Source: an uncultured Ilumatobacter sp. (lineage in GTDB: Bacteria > Actinomycetota > Acidimicrobiia > Acidimicrobiales > Ilumatobacteraceae). Taken from it: a stretch of 54,234 nt of DNA. Numbering within the stretch: position 1 is the stretch's first letter; each line of letters opens with the position of its first letter. Made by a program: the position numbers and the translations under genes. The stretch is from positions 1 through 54,234 of the forward strand of contig CALFRK010000020.1 of NCBI GenBank assembly GCA_937919625.1, given 5' to 3'. Shown here in pieces: positions 36,488 through 45,679 of this stretch. The notes below the pieces were generated by a model. That model saw only the letters and a list, made by a program, of their open reading frames with translations. It was not told the DNA's origin and did no database searches.

Positions 36488-36688
36488 GTGTGTCTCGGTG
36501 AATATGGAACCATCGTCGAGGTCATCGATATCGGTCGAGCGATCGTCCGATACGACGACCATCACACCGGCGAGGTGTCGCTGGCTGTGCTCGTCGCTGG
36601 CAGCGTCGCCGTAGCGCCGGGCGACCGCGTGATGGTGTCGATCGGTATGGCGCTCGAGCTCGAATCGGGCAAGGAGATCATCAGATGA
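36488..36688 (+). CDS. hypC: HypC/HupF-family hydrogenase maturation chaperone
   Basis: 66 aa from GTG 36488, with AGGAGG six bases upstream. The mature N-terminus MCLGEYG places the essential Cys2 as in all HypC proteins. The beta-barrel pattern (GTIVEVIDIGRAIVRYDD, VSLAVLVAGSVAVAPGDRVMVSIGMALE) matches. HypC carries the Fe(CN)2CO precursor to the hydrogenase large subunit. It overlaps the EamA gene by ATGA. No other hyp genes are in this window. Confidence 0.87.
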   Translation: MCLGEYGTIVEVIDIGRAIVRYDDHHTGEVSLAVLVAGSVAVAPGDRVMVSIGMALELESGKEIIR

Positions 36689-37608
36689 ATTCGGATGGGC
36701 AACGTCGCAAGGGCATCAGGATCGCCGTCGGCGCCGCCTTGATGAGCGGATTCGCCGTGTTTTTCAACGGCCTCGCCGTCCGGCGGTTCGACGACCCGAC
36801 CGTGTACACCACGGCCAAGAACCTGGTCGCCGGAGCGGTGCTCCTGATCGCCCTCGCCGCCATGGTCAACGTGTCGTCGGGTCCTCGATTGGCGACCGTG
36901 CCGCGGTCGGCATGGCCGACGTTGGCCATCATCGCCCTGCTCGGTGGCGCCGTGCCGTTCGTGCTGTTCTTCGAAGGGCTCGCCCGTGCCAACTCGACGA
37001 GCTCTGCGTTCATCCACAAGACGCTGGTCGTGTGGGTCGCGATCGGAGCCACCGTGTTCCTCCGTGAACGGATCAGCGGCCTCCAAGTCGGAGCGATCGG
37101 ATTGCTGGTGTTCGGCCATCTGATGCTGACTGGCGGTCTCGGGGCGGCGACGTTCGGCAGTGCCGAGTTGCTGGTGGTCGGGGCGACCCTGTGCTGGGCG
37201 AGCGAGGTGCTGATCGTCAAGCGGATGCTGGTGGCGGTGCCCTATCAGATCGCGGCGGTGAGCCGCATGGTCGGCGGCAGTGTGCTGCTGGTCGGGTGGC
37301 TGGTGATCAAAGGCGATCTCGGCGAACTCGGCGGCTTTGCGCCCAACCAGTGGGCGTGGCTGCTGTTCACCGGTGCGGCCTTGGCAGCGTTCGTCGCCAC
37401 CTGGTACGCGGCGCTCTCGATGGCGCCCGCCGTCGACGTCACCGCCGTGCTGGTGCTCGGTGCTGTCATCACGGGGCTGCTGAACACGGGTTTCCGGGGT
37501 GTTCCACTGACCATCGATTCGTATGGGTATGTGTTGATCGCACTGGGCGCCGTGGTGGTGGCAGCCAACGCCCTGCGCAACCCCGGCCGGCAACGAGCTC
37601 GGGCGTGA
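36685..37608 (+). CDS. EamA-family transporter in hydrogenase cluster
   Basis: 307 aa with about ten membrane helices in two repeats (ANSTSSAFIHKTLVVWVAIGATVFLRE ends repeat 1; GVPLTIDSYGYVLIALGAVVVAANAL ends repeat 2). Typical DMT fold. It starts inside the hypC stop (ATGA) and ends inside the start of the DUF6390-like gene (GTGA), so it is tightly embedded in a hydrogenase accessory operon. The substrate is unknown; a cofactor precursor or metabolite is possible. Confidence 0.88.
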   Translation: MNSDGQRRKGIRIAVGAALMSGFAVFFNGLAVRRFDDPTVYTTAKNLVAGAVLLIALAAMVNVSSGPRLATVPRSAWPTLAIIALLGGAVPFVLFFEGLARANSTSSAFIHKTLVVWVAIGATVFLRERISGLQVGAIGLLVFGHLMLTGGLGAATFGSAELLVVGATLCWASEVLIVKRMLVAVPYQIAAVSRMVGGSVLLVGWLVIKGDLGELGGFAPNQWAWLLFTGAALAAFVATWYAALSMAPAVDVTAVLVLGAVITGLLNTGFRGVPLTIDSYGYVLIALGAVVVAANALRNPGRQRARA

Positions 37609-38348
37609 GCGACACGCTGGTCGCGACCTCCGGCCCGGTTCGCTTTGCCCGATTCGCTTTCCCCCCGAATCGACTCGGATATTGCGGACCGGGCGACGGT
37701 GGCGAACTGGCGCACTACACCAGGGGTCATGAGGATCCGGGTCTGCGTGACATCGCTGCAGGGTTCGAAGGGGCCTACCCCTATCTTCAGCTGTTGGCCG
37801 GTGCCAACCGTCGTCACGACCCGCTCGACGCCGATGTTGTCGAGGCGTACTGGATCGGCAACGAGCTCCTCGATCACGTGCCGCTGCACGACTTCGGCAA
37901 CTCGATCGACGACAGGTTCCGGCGTCGTGCCGGCGCCTCGTGGCAACAAATCGAGAACCGCATCCCCGATGGTGTCGCCAACCACTCGTATCACGTGATG
38001 AATGCGATGCCATGGGCCGGGCTGCTGCGAGACGGTGTGGTCGACGAGCCGCTGCGGATCATCGACCGTTGCCGGATCAGCTGGGCGACCGTGATCGGCC
38101 ATGTCGACGACTCGGCTGACGCCAGCGAGGGGCGCGTGCTGGTGCGACGTTTACCGCTGGTGTGGTCGGGCAGCCGGCTGCTGTTCGGCGAATCGGTCGT
38201 CGACGCTGTCGATTCGCCCTTCCCCGTCGAACTCGGCGACGTCGTTGCGATCCATTGGGACTGGATCTGCGAGCGCCTCGATCAACGTCAGCTCGGCTGG
38301 CTGCAGCGAGTCACGAACAGACAGCTTGCCGATCTGCACGCCGGCTGA
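37605..38348 (+). CDS. hydrogenase-cluster protein, DUF6390-like
   Basis: 247 aa from GTG 37605, overlapping the previous stop. Soluble, no signal peptide. Recognisable segments: RFARFAFPPNRLGYCGPGDGGELAHYTRG, GFEGAYPYLQLLAGANRRHDPLDADVVEAYWIGNELLDHV, NHSYHVMNAMPWAGLLRDG, CRISWATVIG and LGDVVAIHWDWICERLDQRQLGWL. I associate this with DUF6390, which I recall near actinobacterial hydrogenases. Conserved Cys, His and Trp suggest a metal- or cofactor-related role in maturation. Convergent with the maturation protease, only 20 bp apart. Confidence 0.7.
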   Translation: MSDTLVATSGPVRFARFAFPPNRLGYCGPGDGGELAHYTRGHEDPGLRDIAAGFEGAYPYLQLLAGANRRHDPLDADVVEAYWIGNELLDHVPLHDFGNSIDDRFRRRAGASWQQIENRIPDGVANHSYHVMNAMPWAGLLRDGVVDEPLRIIDRCRISWATVIGHVDDSADASEGRVLVRRLPLVWSGSRLLFGESVVDAVDSPFPVELGDVVAIHWDWICERLDQRQLGWLQRVTNRQLADLHAG

Positions 38349-38368
38349 TCTCGGGCGACCGGCCGCCG

Positions 38369-38851
38369 TCACAGCTCGATGATTCGTTCGGCATCTCTCG
38401 ATCGACGCTGACCGACGATTGTGGTGACTTGGTTGGCGGCCCCCTGGACGGCCGGTGTGAGCGCTGCTCCGAACTCGAACTCGGCACCCTCGATGCCGAT
38501 GATCGAGAGCTCGGTCGGGAGGCGATCGAGCGCCCGCGCCAGTTCGACCGCTGCGCTTACGTCGATCGTGTGCGTCGAGAGCGGGCCGGGCGCCACGAGC
38601 CGCGTCGACAGGGCGTCGACCGTGCTGATTCGGCCGGGTTCGCCTGCCGGCTCGGCAGCGTCGACAATGACGACGCGGTCGGACGCCGACCAGTGGATCG
38701 GGAGATCCAGCACCGATCCCTCGAACACGATCGTCTCGACGCCAGGCAGATTCAGCTCGCTGAGCCGGTCGCACACGATCGGGCCGACAGCGTCGTCGCC
38801 GCGATCTCGGTTGCCGACGCCGATCACGACGAGGCGGGACGCTGTGACCAT
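38369..38851 (-). CDS. [NiFe] hydrogenase maturation protease
   Basis: 160 aa, HyaD/HybD/HycI fold. GVGNRDRGDDAVGPIV (11-26) carries the Glu/Asp region that senses nickel, and VVIVDAAE the second Asp. The His ligand is probably in STHTIDVSAAVELA. It would clip the C-terminal peptide after His430 of the adjacent large subunit once nickel is inserted. It starts 10 bp after that gene on the same strand. Confidence 0.88.
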   Translation of the reverse strand: MVTASRLVVIGVGNRDRGDDAVGPIVCDRLSELNLPGVETIVFEGSVLDLPIHWSASDRVVIVDAAEPAGEPGRISTVDALSTRLVAPGPLSTHTIDVSAAVELARALDRLPTELSIIGIEGAEFEFGAALTPAVQGAANQVTTIVGQRRSRDAERIIEL

Positions 38852-38861
38852 CCGATGCCGG

Positions 38862-40184
38862 TCAATCTCTGCGGTCGATCGAGAACCGGAGGAAGTGCGT
38901 GGCGCACGAGATACAGGGGTCGTAGTTGCGGATTACCTGCTCGCAACGGTGGCCGAGCGTGTGGTCGTCGAGGTCGAGATGGGAGGCGACAAAATCGCGC
39001 AGGTCAGTCTCGATCGCGTCCTGGTTCTGCGACGTCGGGGGGATGATCACGGCGTCGGTAATCGTGCCGGAGGCGTCGATCTCGTAGCGGTGGTAGAGGG
39101 TTCCGCGCGGCGCTTCGGTACAGCCGTGGCCGATGCCGGCTACGGCCGGCACCTCGAGTGCCGGTCTGGCGGGCGGGCGATAGGTGGCGATGATCCGCTG
39201 CGCCTCTTCGATCGCCCACAGCACTTCGAGCCCACGAATCAGGATGCTGCGGAACGGGTTGGTTTCGACCTCTGCCACGCCGAGTTCGTCGGCGACCGCC
39301 CGCACGGAGGAAGGCACCAGGTCGGCGCTGTTCATCCAGCGCGCCAACGGGCCGGTTTGATAGCGGCGGCCAGTCCCGTTGTCGCCGCCGAGCGTGGCAT
39401 GCAGCGCTGTCGAGTGGGCGACGTGGTACTCACGGATCTGCTCACCGAATGTGGCGACATCCAGGTCGAGGCCGAGGTTCGATACCATTCGGCCCTCGTT
39501 GAACGGGTACTCGCTCTCGTGGCGTAGCGACACGTACTCCGTGTTGTCGGCGAGCCGGTTGGGGATCGACGGGTAGTCGAACGTGGCGACCCACTTCAAC
39601 AGCGCCAAGGCACCGGCGTGGGCCCGTTCGAGATCGGGGCTGAGCGTTTCCAGTTCGGCCCGCGTGGGGGCTCGGTAGAAGCCGCCGAGCCGAACGTTGA
39701 CCGGGTGGATCGGGCGGCCGCCGACCACTTCCATGATCCGGTTGCCGGTCTTCTTGAGGTGCAACACCTCGGTCATCAGCTCGGGGTGGAGTTGGGCGAT
39801 CTCGATCCCCGAGTCGACGCCAACGAAGTCGGGTGCGTGCAGGAACGCCATGTGGAGGACATGGCTCTCGATCCACTCCCCGCAGTACAGCAGGCGTCGC
39901 AGTTCACGAATCGCCCCGCCGGGGTGGACGCCGGCGATCGACTCGATCGCGTGGGCGGCGCTCATCTGATAGGCGACGGGACAGATCCCACAGATCCGGG
40001 CGGTGATGTCGACCGGCTCCGCGTAGCCGCGGCCTCGCAGAAACGCCTCGAACATGCGCGGCGGCTCATAGATCTCGAGCTTGACGTCGGTCACCTCACC
40101 GTCTTCGACGGTGACATGCATCGCCCCCTCTCCCTCGACCCGGGTCAGGGTCGGGACGTGGAGGTTGAGGGTCTTGTGGGTCAT
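38862..40184 (-). CDS. hyhL: [NiFe] hydrogenase large subunit, group 3b type
   Basis: 440 aa; the ATG at 40184 overlaps the small-subunit stop. NiFe ligands: RICGIC (Cys65, Cys68) and DPCISC (Cys424, Cys427), followed by ATH, the cleavage site (His430), with a 10-residue tail to be removed. TLTRVEGEG at the N-terminus (L0) and the overall length match bidirectional cytosolic NAD(P)-linked group 3b enzymes. No twin-arginine signal is found on the partner, so the complex is cytoplasmic. Confidence 0.95.
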   Translation of the reverse strand: MTHKTLNLHVPTLTRVEGEGAMHVTVEDGEVTDVKLEIYEPPRMFEAFLRGRGYAEPVDITARICGICPVAYQMSAAHAIESIAGVHPGGAIRELRRLLYCGEWIESHVLHMAFLHAPDFVGVDSGIEIAQLHPELMTEVLHLKKTGNRIMEVVGGRPIHPVNVRLGGFYRAPTRAELETLSPDLERAHAGALALLKWVATFDYPSIPNRLADNTEYVSLRHESEYPFNEGRMVSNLGLDLDVATFGEQIREYHVAHSTALHATLGGDNGTGRRYQTGPLARWMNSADLVPSSVRAVADELGVAEVETNPFRSILIRGLEVLWAIEEAQRIIATYRPPARPALEVPAVAGIGHGCTEAPRGTLYHRYEIDASGTITDAVIIPPTSQNQDAIETDLRDFVASHLDLDDHTLGHRCEQVIRNYDPCISCATHFLRFSIDRRD

Positions 40185-41011
40185 GACGGTGCCCTCTCGT
40201 CGATCTGGGTTTGCTCGAGCTCGGCAAAAGCGGTGGTGTTGAACGTGTTCAGCAGCCGATCGATGTCGACCCCGGCGAGTCCGAGCAACCCGAGCTGGGT
40301 TCGCAATGCCGGGACGTTGGGACTCTCCATCGGTCCGAAGCAGCCGTAACAGCCACGATGGAACGACGGGCACAGCGCACCGCAACCGGCCTGCGTGACC
40401 GGACCGAGGCACGGCGTGCCGTGCGCCACCATCACGCAACTCGTCTGACGAGCCTTGCACTCGATGCACACGCTGGTGGTCGGCAACCGAAGAGCATGCC
40501 GGTTCAACAAGGCGGCGAGTGTTTGAAGCAGTTGGCCCCGGTCGATCGGGCAACCGCGCAGTTCGAGGTCGACGCGTACGTGATCGGCAATCGGCGTTGA
40601 GGTGGCGAGCGTTGTGATGTATTCGGGGTGGGCGTAGACGATCGACGTGAACCCGTCGACGTCGCGTCCGTTGCGCAGGGCTTGGATGCCGCCCGCCGTT
40701 GCGCATGCGCCGATCGTGACGAGCAGCCGGGATTGACGGCGGATATCCAGGATCCGCGCGGCGTCGTGCTCGGTGGTGATCGAACCTTCCACGAGCGACA
40801 CGTCGTACGGTCCGTCGACCATCGCCGTGGTGGCTTCGGGGAAGTACGAGATGGCGACCCTGCCGGCGACAGCCATCAGCTCGTCCTCGCAGTCGAGCAG
40901 GCTCAACTGGCAGCCGTCACACGAGGCGAACTTCCAGACCGCCAGCGAAGGCGACTGACCGTGCTCGATGCTTTCCGGCCACGCGATGGGGGTTGCGCTG
41001 GTGTGTTGCAT
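40181..41011 (-). CDS. hyhS: [NiFe] hydrogenase small subunit
   Basis: 276 aa. It holds three iron-sulfur clusters. The proximal cluster begins with [14 protein letters not shown] (Cys31, Cys34), [10 protein letters not shown] and RGCPI. Additional ligands occur in [34 protein letters not shown]. It lacks a Tat leader and a C-terminal anchor, as expected for a soluble group 3 enzyme. It starts about 10 bp after the diaphorase gene and overlaps the large-subunit start by ATGA. Confidence 0.93.
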   Translation of the reverse strand: MQHTSATPIAWPESIEHGQSPSLAVWKFASCDGCQLSLLDCEDELMAVAGRVAISYFPEATTAMVDGPYDVSLVEGSITTEHDAARILDIRRQSRLLVTIGACATAGGIQALRNGRDVDGFTSIVYAHPEYITTLATSTPIADHVRVDLELRGCPIDRGQLLQTLAALLNRHALRLPTTSVCIECKARQTSCVMVAHGTPCLGPVTQAGCGALCPSFHRGCYGCFGPMESPNVPALRTQLGLLGLAGVDIDRLLNTFNTTAFAELEQTQIDERAPS

Positions 41012-41020
41012 GAGGTCTGC

Positions 41021-41872
41021 TCACAGCTCCTTGACCCGCAGCGATGCAGCGACGGCGGGGTAGCGAACTACGGGGCCGTCGCGGCACACGATCAGCGGGC
41101 CGAGCTGGCAGTGGCCGCACAGCCCGTTGCCACACTGCATGTTGCGCTCGAGCGTGACCTGGACCTGTTCGGGGGGCACACCGCCGGCGACCAGTACGTC
41201 GGCCGTCAGGAACGTCATGATGTCGGGCCCGCACACGAGGGCGCTCGTCGAGGGCCCGGAGACGCCGAGTTCTCGGACGACCTCCGAAACGAACCCCACC
41301 CGACCCGACCAACCCGGCTCGGGGTGGTCGATCGTGTCGAACACCGCGAGCCCGTGCTCGCGCCAGGTCTCGTACTCGTTGGCGTACAACAAGTGCTCCG
41401 AGCTGCGGGCGCCGATGACCAGCGTTGTGCTGGCGTACCGCTCTCGATACTTGAGCAGGGCGTACACCGCTGAACGCAACGGGGCCAGGCCGATCCCGCC
41501 GGCGGCGATCAGGATGTCACGTCCATCGAGATCGAGATCCCATGGTGTCCCGAAGGGGCCGCGGACCCAGAACTGGTCGCCGGGCTGCAAACGGGTGAGG
41601 GCGCTCGTGATTGCACCGGCGCGCCGGATCGTGTATTCGTGGAAGCTCGACTCGGTGGCCGGTGAGCTGATCGAAATCGCCGCTTCGCCGATTCCGAATG
41701 CCCCGACCATGCCGATCTGCGCGGGCTGGAAGTCGAACAGTGCTCCCTCGACCGGAATGCACCGAATGGTCACGACATCGGGGATCTCCTGGATCACCGC
41801 GGTCACCTCGTGCACTCTTGGGACGAGCAGTGGGTCGGCGGTCGGAGTGGCGCTGGGCGCGACGGCGCTCAT
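41021..41872 (-). CDS. hyhG: hydrogenase FAD/NAD(P)-binding diaphorase subunit
   Basis: 283 aa; ATG 41872 overlaps the stop of the preceding subunit. A ferredoxin-NADP reductase-like module: FAD site with HEYTIRRAG and GPFGTPW; nucleotide site [28 protein letters not shown]-terminal [2Fe-2S] cysteines in [17 protein letters not shown]...C. In group 3b enzymes this subunit passes electrons between NAD(P)H and the Fe-S chain. Confidence 0.92.
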   Translation of the reverse strand: MSAVAPSATPTADPLLVPRVHEVTAVIQEIPDVVTIRCIPVEGALFDFQPAQIGMVGAFGIGEAAISISSPATESSFHEYTIRRAGAITSALTRLQPGDQFWVRGPFGTPWDLDLDGRDILIAAGGIGLAPLRSAVYALLKYRERYASTTLVIGARSSEHLLYANEYETWREHGLAVFDTIDHPEPGWSGRVGFVSEVVRELGVSGPSTSALVCGPDIMTFLTADVLVAGGVPPEQVQVTLERNMQCGNGLCGHCQLGPLIVCRDGPVVRYPAVAASLRVKEL

Positions 41873-43056
41873 GCGTTTGCCTCCACTGGGCGCCCAAGCG
41901 ACTCGACCTCGGCCGTCAGGTCGATCCCGACCGGGCACCAGGTGATGCAGCGGCCGCAGCCGACACAGCCCGACTCGCCGAACTGGTCGTGCCAGGTGCC
42001 CAGCTTGTGCGATAGCCACTGGCGGTAACGGGCCGCCGGTGATGTGCGATGCGGTCCTGGGCCGAGATGCGAGTACTCCATGCTGAAACAGGTGTCCCAC
42101 ACCCGGGTTCGGGTCGCCGTCTCGCCGTCGAGCCCGACGATGTCGTCCATGTCGGTGCAGAAACAAGTTGGGCATACGGCCGTGCAGTTGCCGCACGTTA
42201 GGCAACGTTCGGCGACATCGTTCCAGTGTGGGTGATCGGCCAAACGAACCACCTTTGCAGCGTCTTTGGGAAGCTCCCTGATGAACTCGCGAGAGATCGA
42301 GCGGTGCTGATGATCGCGATGTTCGAGGAACGTCCGCGGTGCGGGTGCCAGATGTAGTGACTCGATCAGTGAGCGTCCATGATCCGTGCCCACCCGCACC
42401 AGGTAGACGATTCCGTTGGGATGATCGAGCTCGGTGATGGCGATGTCGTACCCGTGGTCGGCGACGGGGCCATCGCCGCCCGTGTCGCAGAAGCAGGTCG
42501 GCGCCGGATGGCTGCAATCGATCGCAACCAGGAACAGTCCCTGGCGGTGAACGGCGAATGCCGGGTCTGTGTGTTGCCCGCCGGTTTGGGTTCGCTCCAA
42601 GATATCGAGCGCCCGCAGGTCACACGCCCGCGCCCCGATCACCGCTCGGGTGGTGGTGCCGTGCAGCGCCTGATCGACGATCAAGGTGCCATCGTGGCGG
42701 CGCATCGTCCAGACTGGGCTGCGCGGTGGGTGCACGATCGACTTCAACGAGTCGGGCCCCAGCCCGTATGAGAAGCGCAGTGACGTACCGGTCTCGAGCA
42801 GCCGGTACGACCCGGTCTCCTGCTGCTCGGTGAAGCCGGTCGGGAGGTCGTCAGCAGACTCGATCGGCCTGAGCCGGATCACTCCGTCGACGGCGACCGG
42901 GCCGATCACCTCGTCGAATTCCGATTTGAGCAGCGATATAAACCGGTGCAGGTCGCCCGCCCGCATCACCCACCAGTCGATGGGCTGACCACCTGGCTGG
43001 CCGATCGATGGTTCGCCGCTCACAACTCCAGACTCGACCTCCAACCAACGACGCAC
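41869..43056 (-). CDS. hyhB: hydrogenase Fe-S (beta) subunit
   Basis: 395 aa from GTG 43056, preceded by AAGGA; ATG 42966 is an alternative. The long N-terminal domain includes [16 protein letters not shown] and [14 protein letters not shown]. Two 4Fe-4S clusters follow: [21 protein letters not shown] and [16 protein letters not shown]. This matches the HyhB/sulfhydrogenase beta family that wires the hydrogenase to the diaphorase. It is first of the five-gene hydrogenase operon. Upstream, ApbE ends 125 bp away. Confidence 0.92.
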   Translation of the reverse strand: MRRWLEVESGVVSGEPSIGQPGGQPIDWWVMRAGDLHRFISLLKSEFDEVIGPVAVDGVIRLRPIESADDLPTGFTEQQETGSYRLLETGTSLRFSYGLGPDSLKSIVHPPRSPVWTMRRHDGTLIVDQALHGTTTRAVIGARACDLRALDILERTQTGGQHTDPAFAVHRQGLFLVAIDCSHPAPTCFCDTGGDGPVADHGYDIAITELDHPNGIVYLVRVGTDHGRSLIESLHLAPAPRTFLEHRDHQHRSISREFIRELPKDAAKVVRLADHPHWNDVAERCLTCGNCTAVCPTCFCTDMDDIVGLDGETATRTRVWDTCFSMEYSHLGPGPHRTSPAARYRQWLSHKLGTWHDQFGESGCVGCGRCITWCPVGIDLTAEVESLGRPVEANA

Positions 43057-43181
43057 CAGGGTCCTTCGTTGGTTCCTCGGCGCCTCCCAGCAGGCCCAAT
43101 GGCCCTGTTTACTGGTGGCTACATGGTGGTCGGCATGACGGATGGCTTAGAACCCGCGAGCTGTTTCAGATACAACTCGCG

Positions 43182-43958
43182 CTACCGCGGCGCCCGATAG
43201 CGCTCCAGATTGGCGGTCGACCGGACCCGGTTGTTGTGGTCGACGACGACGAGCGCGTACGGGCCGTTGGGCTCCCACCAGCTCGGCATCGTCTCTCCCG
43301 ATGCGAACACGGCGGTTGCGAGCGCGTCGGCCTGGCCGAGGTCGGGTCCGATGACGGTGACACTGGTGAGCGGATTCGGGCCTTCGACCGAACGTATGTG
43401 ATCGCCCCGCTCGTATGTTCCCGACGTCGCCACCGCGACATCGTGAACGGTGAGCACATCGATCACGGCGTCTTGGTTGTCGGGGTGTTGTATACCGACC
43501 CGCCAACCCGGTCGGCCCGGCGGCGGCGCACCCGTGACGACATCGCCGCCCGCATTTGCGAAGAACGACCTGACGCCAGCCATCTTGAGGCGCAGGCATG
43601 CCTGCTCTATGATCCACCCTTTGGCGAACGCATTGGCATCTAGCAGTGGATCCCGTTCGGCTCCTGATCGCAACCGTGGCTGATGGTTGAAGCAACCCCG
43701 GGTCGCAACACGGAGCCGCTCGCATTCGGTGATCACTTCGCGAACGACTGGAGACGCGTCATCGAAACTAAGCTGACCCGCCGCAAGTTGTGAGATCTCC
43801 GAGTCAGGTCGGAATCGACTGAGCACGGTTTCGAGATGGGCAACGGTGGTGAAAAAGTCATCAACCGCGTCGTCCGGTGCGTCGTGAACCTGGAGAGTGA
43901 TCACCGTGCCGAGGTGGTGTTCGACTCGTCGTACCGCGCCGGCACGGATTGCGATCAC
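43182..43958 (-). CDS. apbE: FAD:protein FMN transferase (ApbE family)
   Basis: 258 aa from GTG 43958, which overlaps the ferric-reductase-like stop (GTGA), with GGAG upstream. ApbE attaches FMN from FAD to Thr in partner proteins. Motifs: NAFAKGWIIEQA, FFANAGGDVVTG, VAVATSGTYERGDHIRS and the metal-binding ADALATAVFASGE. It is short, beginning right at the first beta strand, and has no lipobox, so it may act in the cytosol or be mis-started. Its likely substrate is the FMN-binding protein encoded two genes upstream. Confidence 0.9.
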   Translation of the reverse strand: MIAIRAGAVRRVEHHLGTVITLQVHDAPDDAVDDFFTTVAHLETVLSRFRPDSEISQLAAGQLSFDDASPVVREVITECERLRVATRGCFNHQPRLRSGAERDPLLDANAFAKGWIIEQACLRLKMAGVRSFFANAGGDVVTGAPPPGRPGWRVGIQHPDNQDAVIDVLTVHDVAVATSGTYERGDHIRSVEGPNPLTSVTVIGPDLGQADALATAVFASGETMPSWWEPNGPYALVVVDHNNRVRSTANLERYRAPR

Positions 43959-44560
43959 GATCGTTCTCCGGTGGTGACGAGTTGGCGATCGTTGGCGAGC
44001 GCCGTCTTGGCCAATCGAGCTCGGTGTTCCTTTCGGTGCACAGCGACCGAGAACAGCCTTACCACTCCTGGGTAGACGCTGAGGCCCAGCATTGCTGCCA
44101 GCAAAAACTGGAACCACAGGTCGCCGCGACTTGATCCGACCATCCAGGCATGGACACCGGCGAAGATCGTCCCGGGAATCGACACGAGATGGATTGCCAC
44201 CCACGTTCTTCTCGATCCCAACCTTTTGGGCCACGAGGTGAACACGACGAGCGCTATGAGATAGGTGGCGATCACGCCCCAGGTCATGCCCCAGCGCCAG
44301 CCGGGCGCCGTGTGCGGAACGAGGATCTGCACGAGACCAATGCCCGACAGTTCGTCCAGATACACGGTGATGAGGTGGATCAGCGTGAAGATGAACGACA
44401 GGCCACCCAGATAGTTGTGAAGGTCGAGCCACCAATTCGGCTTGCGCCGGTCGCCTGTGTCTCTTGCCGAAAAGTAGAAGCCCCAGATCAAGGCGGCGAC
44501 GATCAACACCGTCGCCACGACCCCGGACGAACGGCTGAGGTACCACCAGGTCTCGCTCAT
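43955..44560 (-). CDS. ferric-reductase-like heme membrane protein
   Basis: 201 aa with six membrane helices. Paired histidines in HNYLGGLSFIFTLIHLITVYLD and in AIHLVSIPGTIFAGVHAW could hold two b hemes, as in the ferric-reductase-like/MsrQ domain. It overlaps the FMN-protein stop (ATGA) and the ApbE start. It probably moves electrons across the membrane to or from the FMN domain. Confidence 0.83.
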   Translation of the reverse strand: MSETWWYLSRSSGVVATVLIVAALIWGFYFSARDTGDRRKPNWWLDLHNYLGGLSFIFTLIHLITVYLDELSGIGLVQILVPHTAPGWRWGMTWGVIATYLIALVVFTSWPKRLGSRRTWVAIHLVSIPGTIFAGVHAWMVGSSRGDLWFQFLLAAMLGLSVYPGVVRLFSVAVHRKEHRARLAKTALANDRQLVTTGERS

Positions 44561-45333
44561 GCTGACGCGGGGTTCGATGTCGAATCCGCGAGCGCGGCTT
44601 CGTCGAGGGCTGCCTGCAGCGAGCGCGCATAGCTGCGACTCGTGTAGGTCGCTCCGGAGACGATGTCGAGGTCGCTGGACTGGTTTGCGATCGCCTGCGC
44701 TTCCAGAATTGGCAAGGCTTGATCGTTGATTTCCTTGCTCCTGCGGTCTCTGGGCTTGCGCACGGCCTCAGTGTCGACGATCTGGCCATCGCTGATCGTG
44801 ACCTCGACCTGAACAAAGCCCCACTGGATCCACAGGGCCGGCCCGAGGAAGACACCGTCGACAGAGCTGCCGGCACTCGCTTCGATCGGGGAGCTGTTGT
44901 CGGTTATCGCTTCAGCACCAGCCGGTTGGTCGGTCGCGACGTCAGTCGATTGGGGTCCCTCATCGGCTGCCGGCGGCCGGTCCGAAACGATCTCGGTTGT
45001 GTTCGCGGTGGTGCTGTGTTCAGGCACTCGGGCTGGGTCGACTATGTCGGCGGCGGCCGTTGCCGTTGAGGCCGACGGCGCTACCGCTGCCTCTTCGAAG
45101 GGCTCGCTGTCGTTGCTGAAGGCCCCCTCGCCGTAGGCCATTCCAACGGCGACGCCGCCGGTAGCGACCACGCTGGCGGCGAGGGCGACGGCCCGTGCCC
45201 CGCGCGCCGGGTGCCGCTTGTGTGTCGGATGGCCGATGCCCTTCGCTGGCGTTGGCCGGTGCGCGTCAGACCGACCATGCGAGCTGTTCGACCCCTGTGG
45301 GGGCGGCAGCGACGAGCGGGGTGACATACTCAT
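44557..45333 (-). CDS. membrane-anchored FMN-binding protein
   Basis: 258 aa from ATG 45333 (ATG 45327 also possible). An N-terminal basic region and one membrane helix (AVALAASVVATGGVAVGMAYG) precede a disordered Ala/Thr/Asp/Pro linker, then an RnfG/NqrC-type FMN-binding domain: FVQVEVTISDGQIVDTEAV ... LDIVSGATYTSRSYARSLQAALDEA. The DxxSGAT motif marks Thr229 as the likely flavinylation site for ApbE. The domain is on the outer face if the helix is an anchor. First gene of the three-gene flavin unit. Confidence 0.87.
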   Translation of the reverse strand: MSMSPRSSLPPPQGSNSSHGRSDAHRPTPAKGIGHPTHKRHPARGARAVALAASVVATGGVAVGMAYGEGAFSNDSEPFEEAAVAPSASTATAAADIVDPARVPEHSTTANTTEIVSDRPPAADEGPQSTDVATDQPAGAEAITDNSSPIEASAGSSVDGVFLGPALWIQWGFVQVEVTISDGQIVDTEAVRKPRDRRSKEINDQALPILEAQAIANQSSDLDIVSGATYTSRSYARSLQAALDEAALADSTSNPASA

Positions 45334-45679
45334 GAACCTGATCCAAGGCCGAGACCGAACACCTGCTCTGGCGGGGAGGCAGGCAGGAAACAGTCGAATC
45401 ATACGACCATGAGTCGGGGCCGGGCGCATCCGCGCTACCCGAACTTCAGAGCATTTCGACCCTGGCGGCCGACGCGTCGATGGGACGTAGATCGAGTCGG
45501 CAGAAGTTCTCGAACGCCTGCTCTTCATAACCGGTATAGCGTTGAAATGACGGGCCGGCTGTTTGGTCGGTTCGCCCGAGTTGCGGCTTTACCAACGTGA
45601 CGCGGCGCACAGTCCGTTCGCTGCGGTGGGCGCCAACCGCGGCTGGATGTCCAAGCACTGGCGGGATTCGGAGCTGATC
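45334..45679. promoter_or_regulatory. 346-bp divergent intergenic region
   Basis: It separates the FMN-protein gene (minus) from the ODP-GGDEF gene (plus) and must hold promoters for both. A TATAGC at about 45535 could be a -10 box for the plus strand. No convincing operator repeat or hairpin was found. Short open frames here have no coding character. Confidence 0.35.

Noticed and set aside
36685-37608. Nickel permease for the hydrogenase (HoxN/NikA type)
   Set aside because: The fold is EamA with two five-helix repeats, and none of the His-rich nickel-permease motifs are present.
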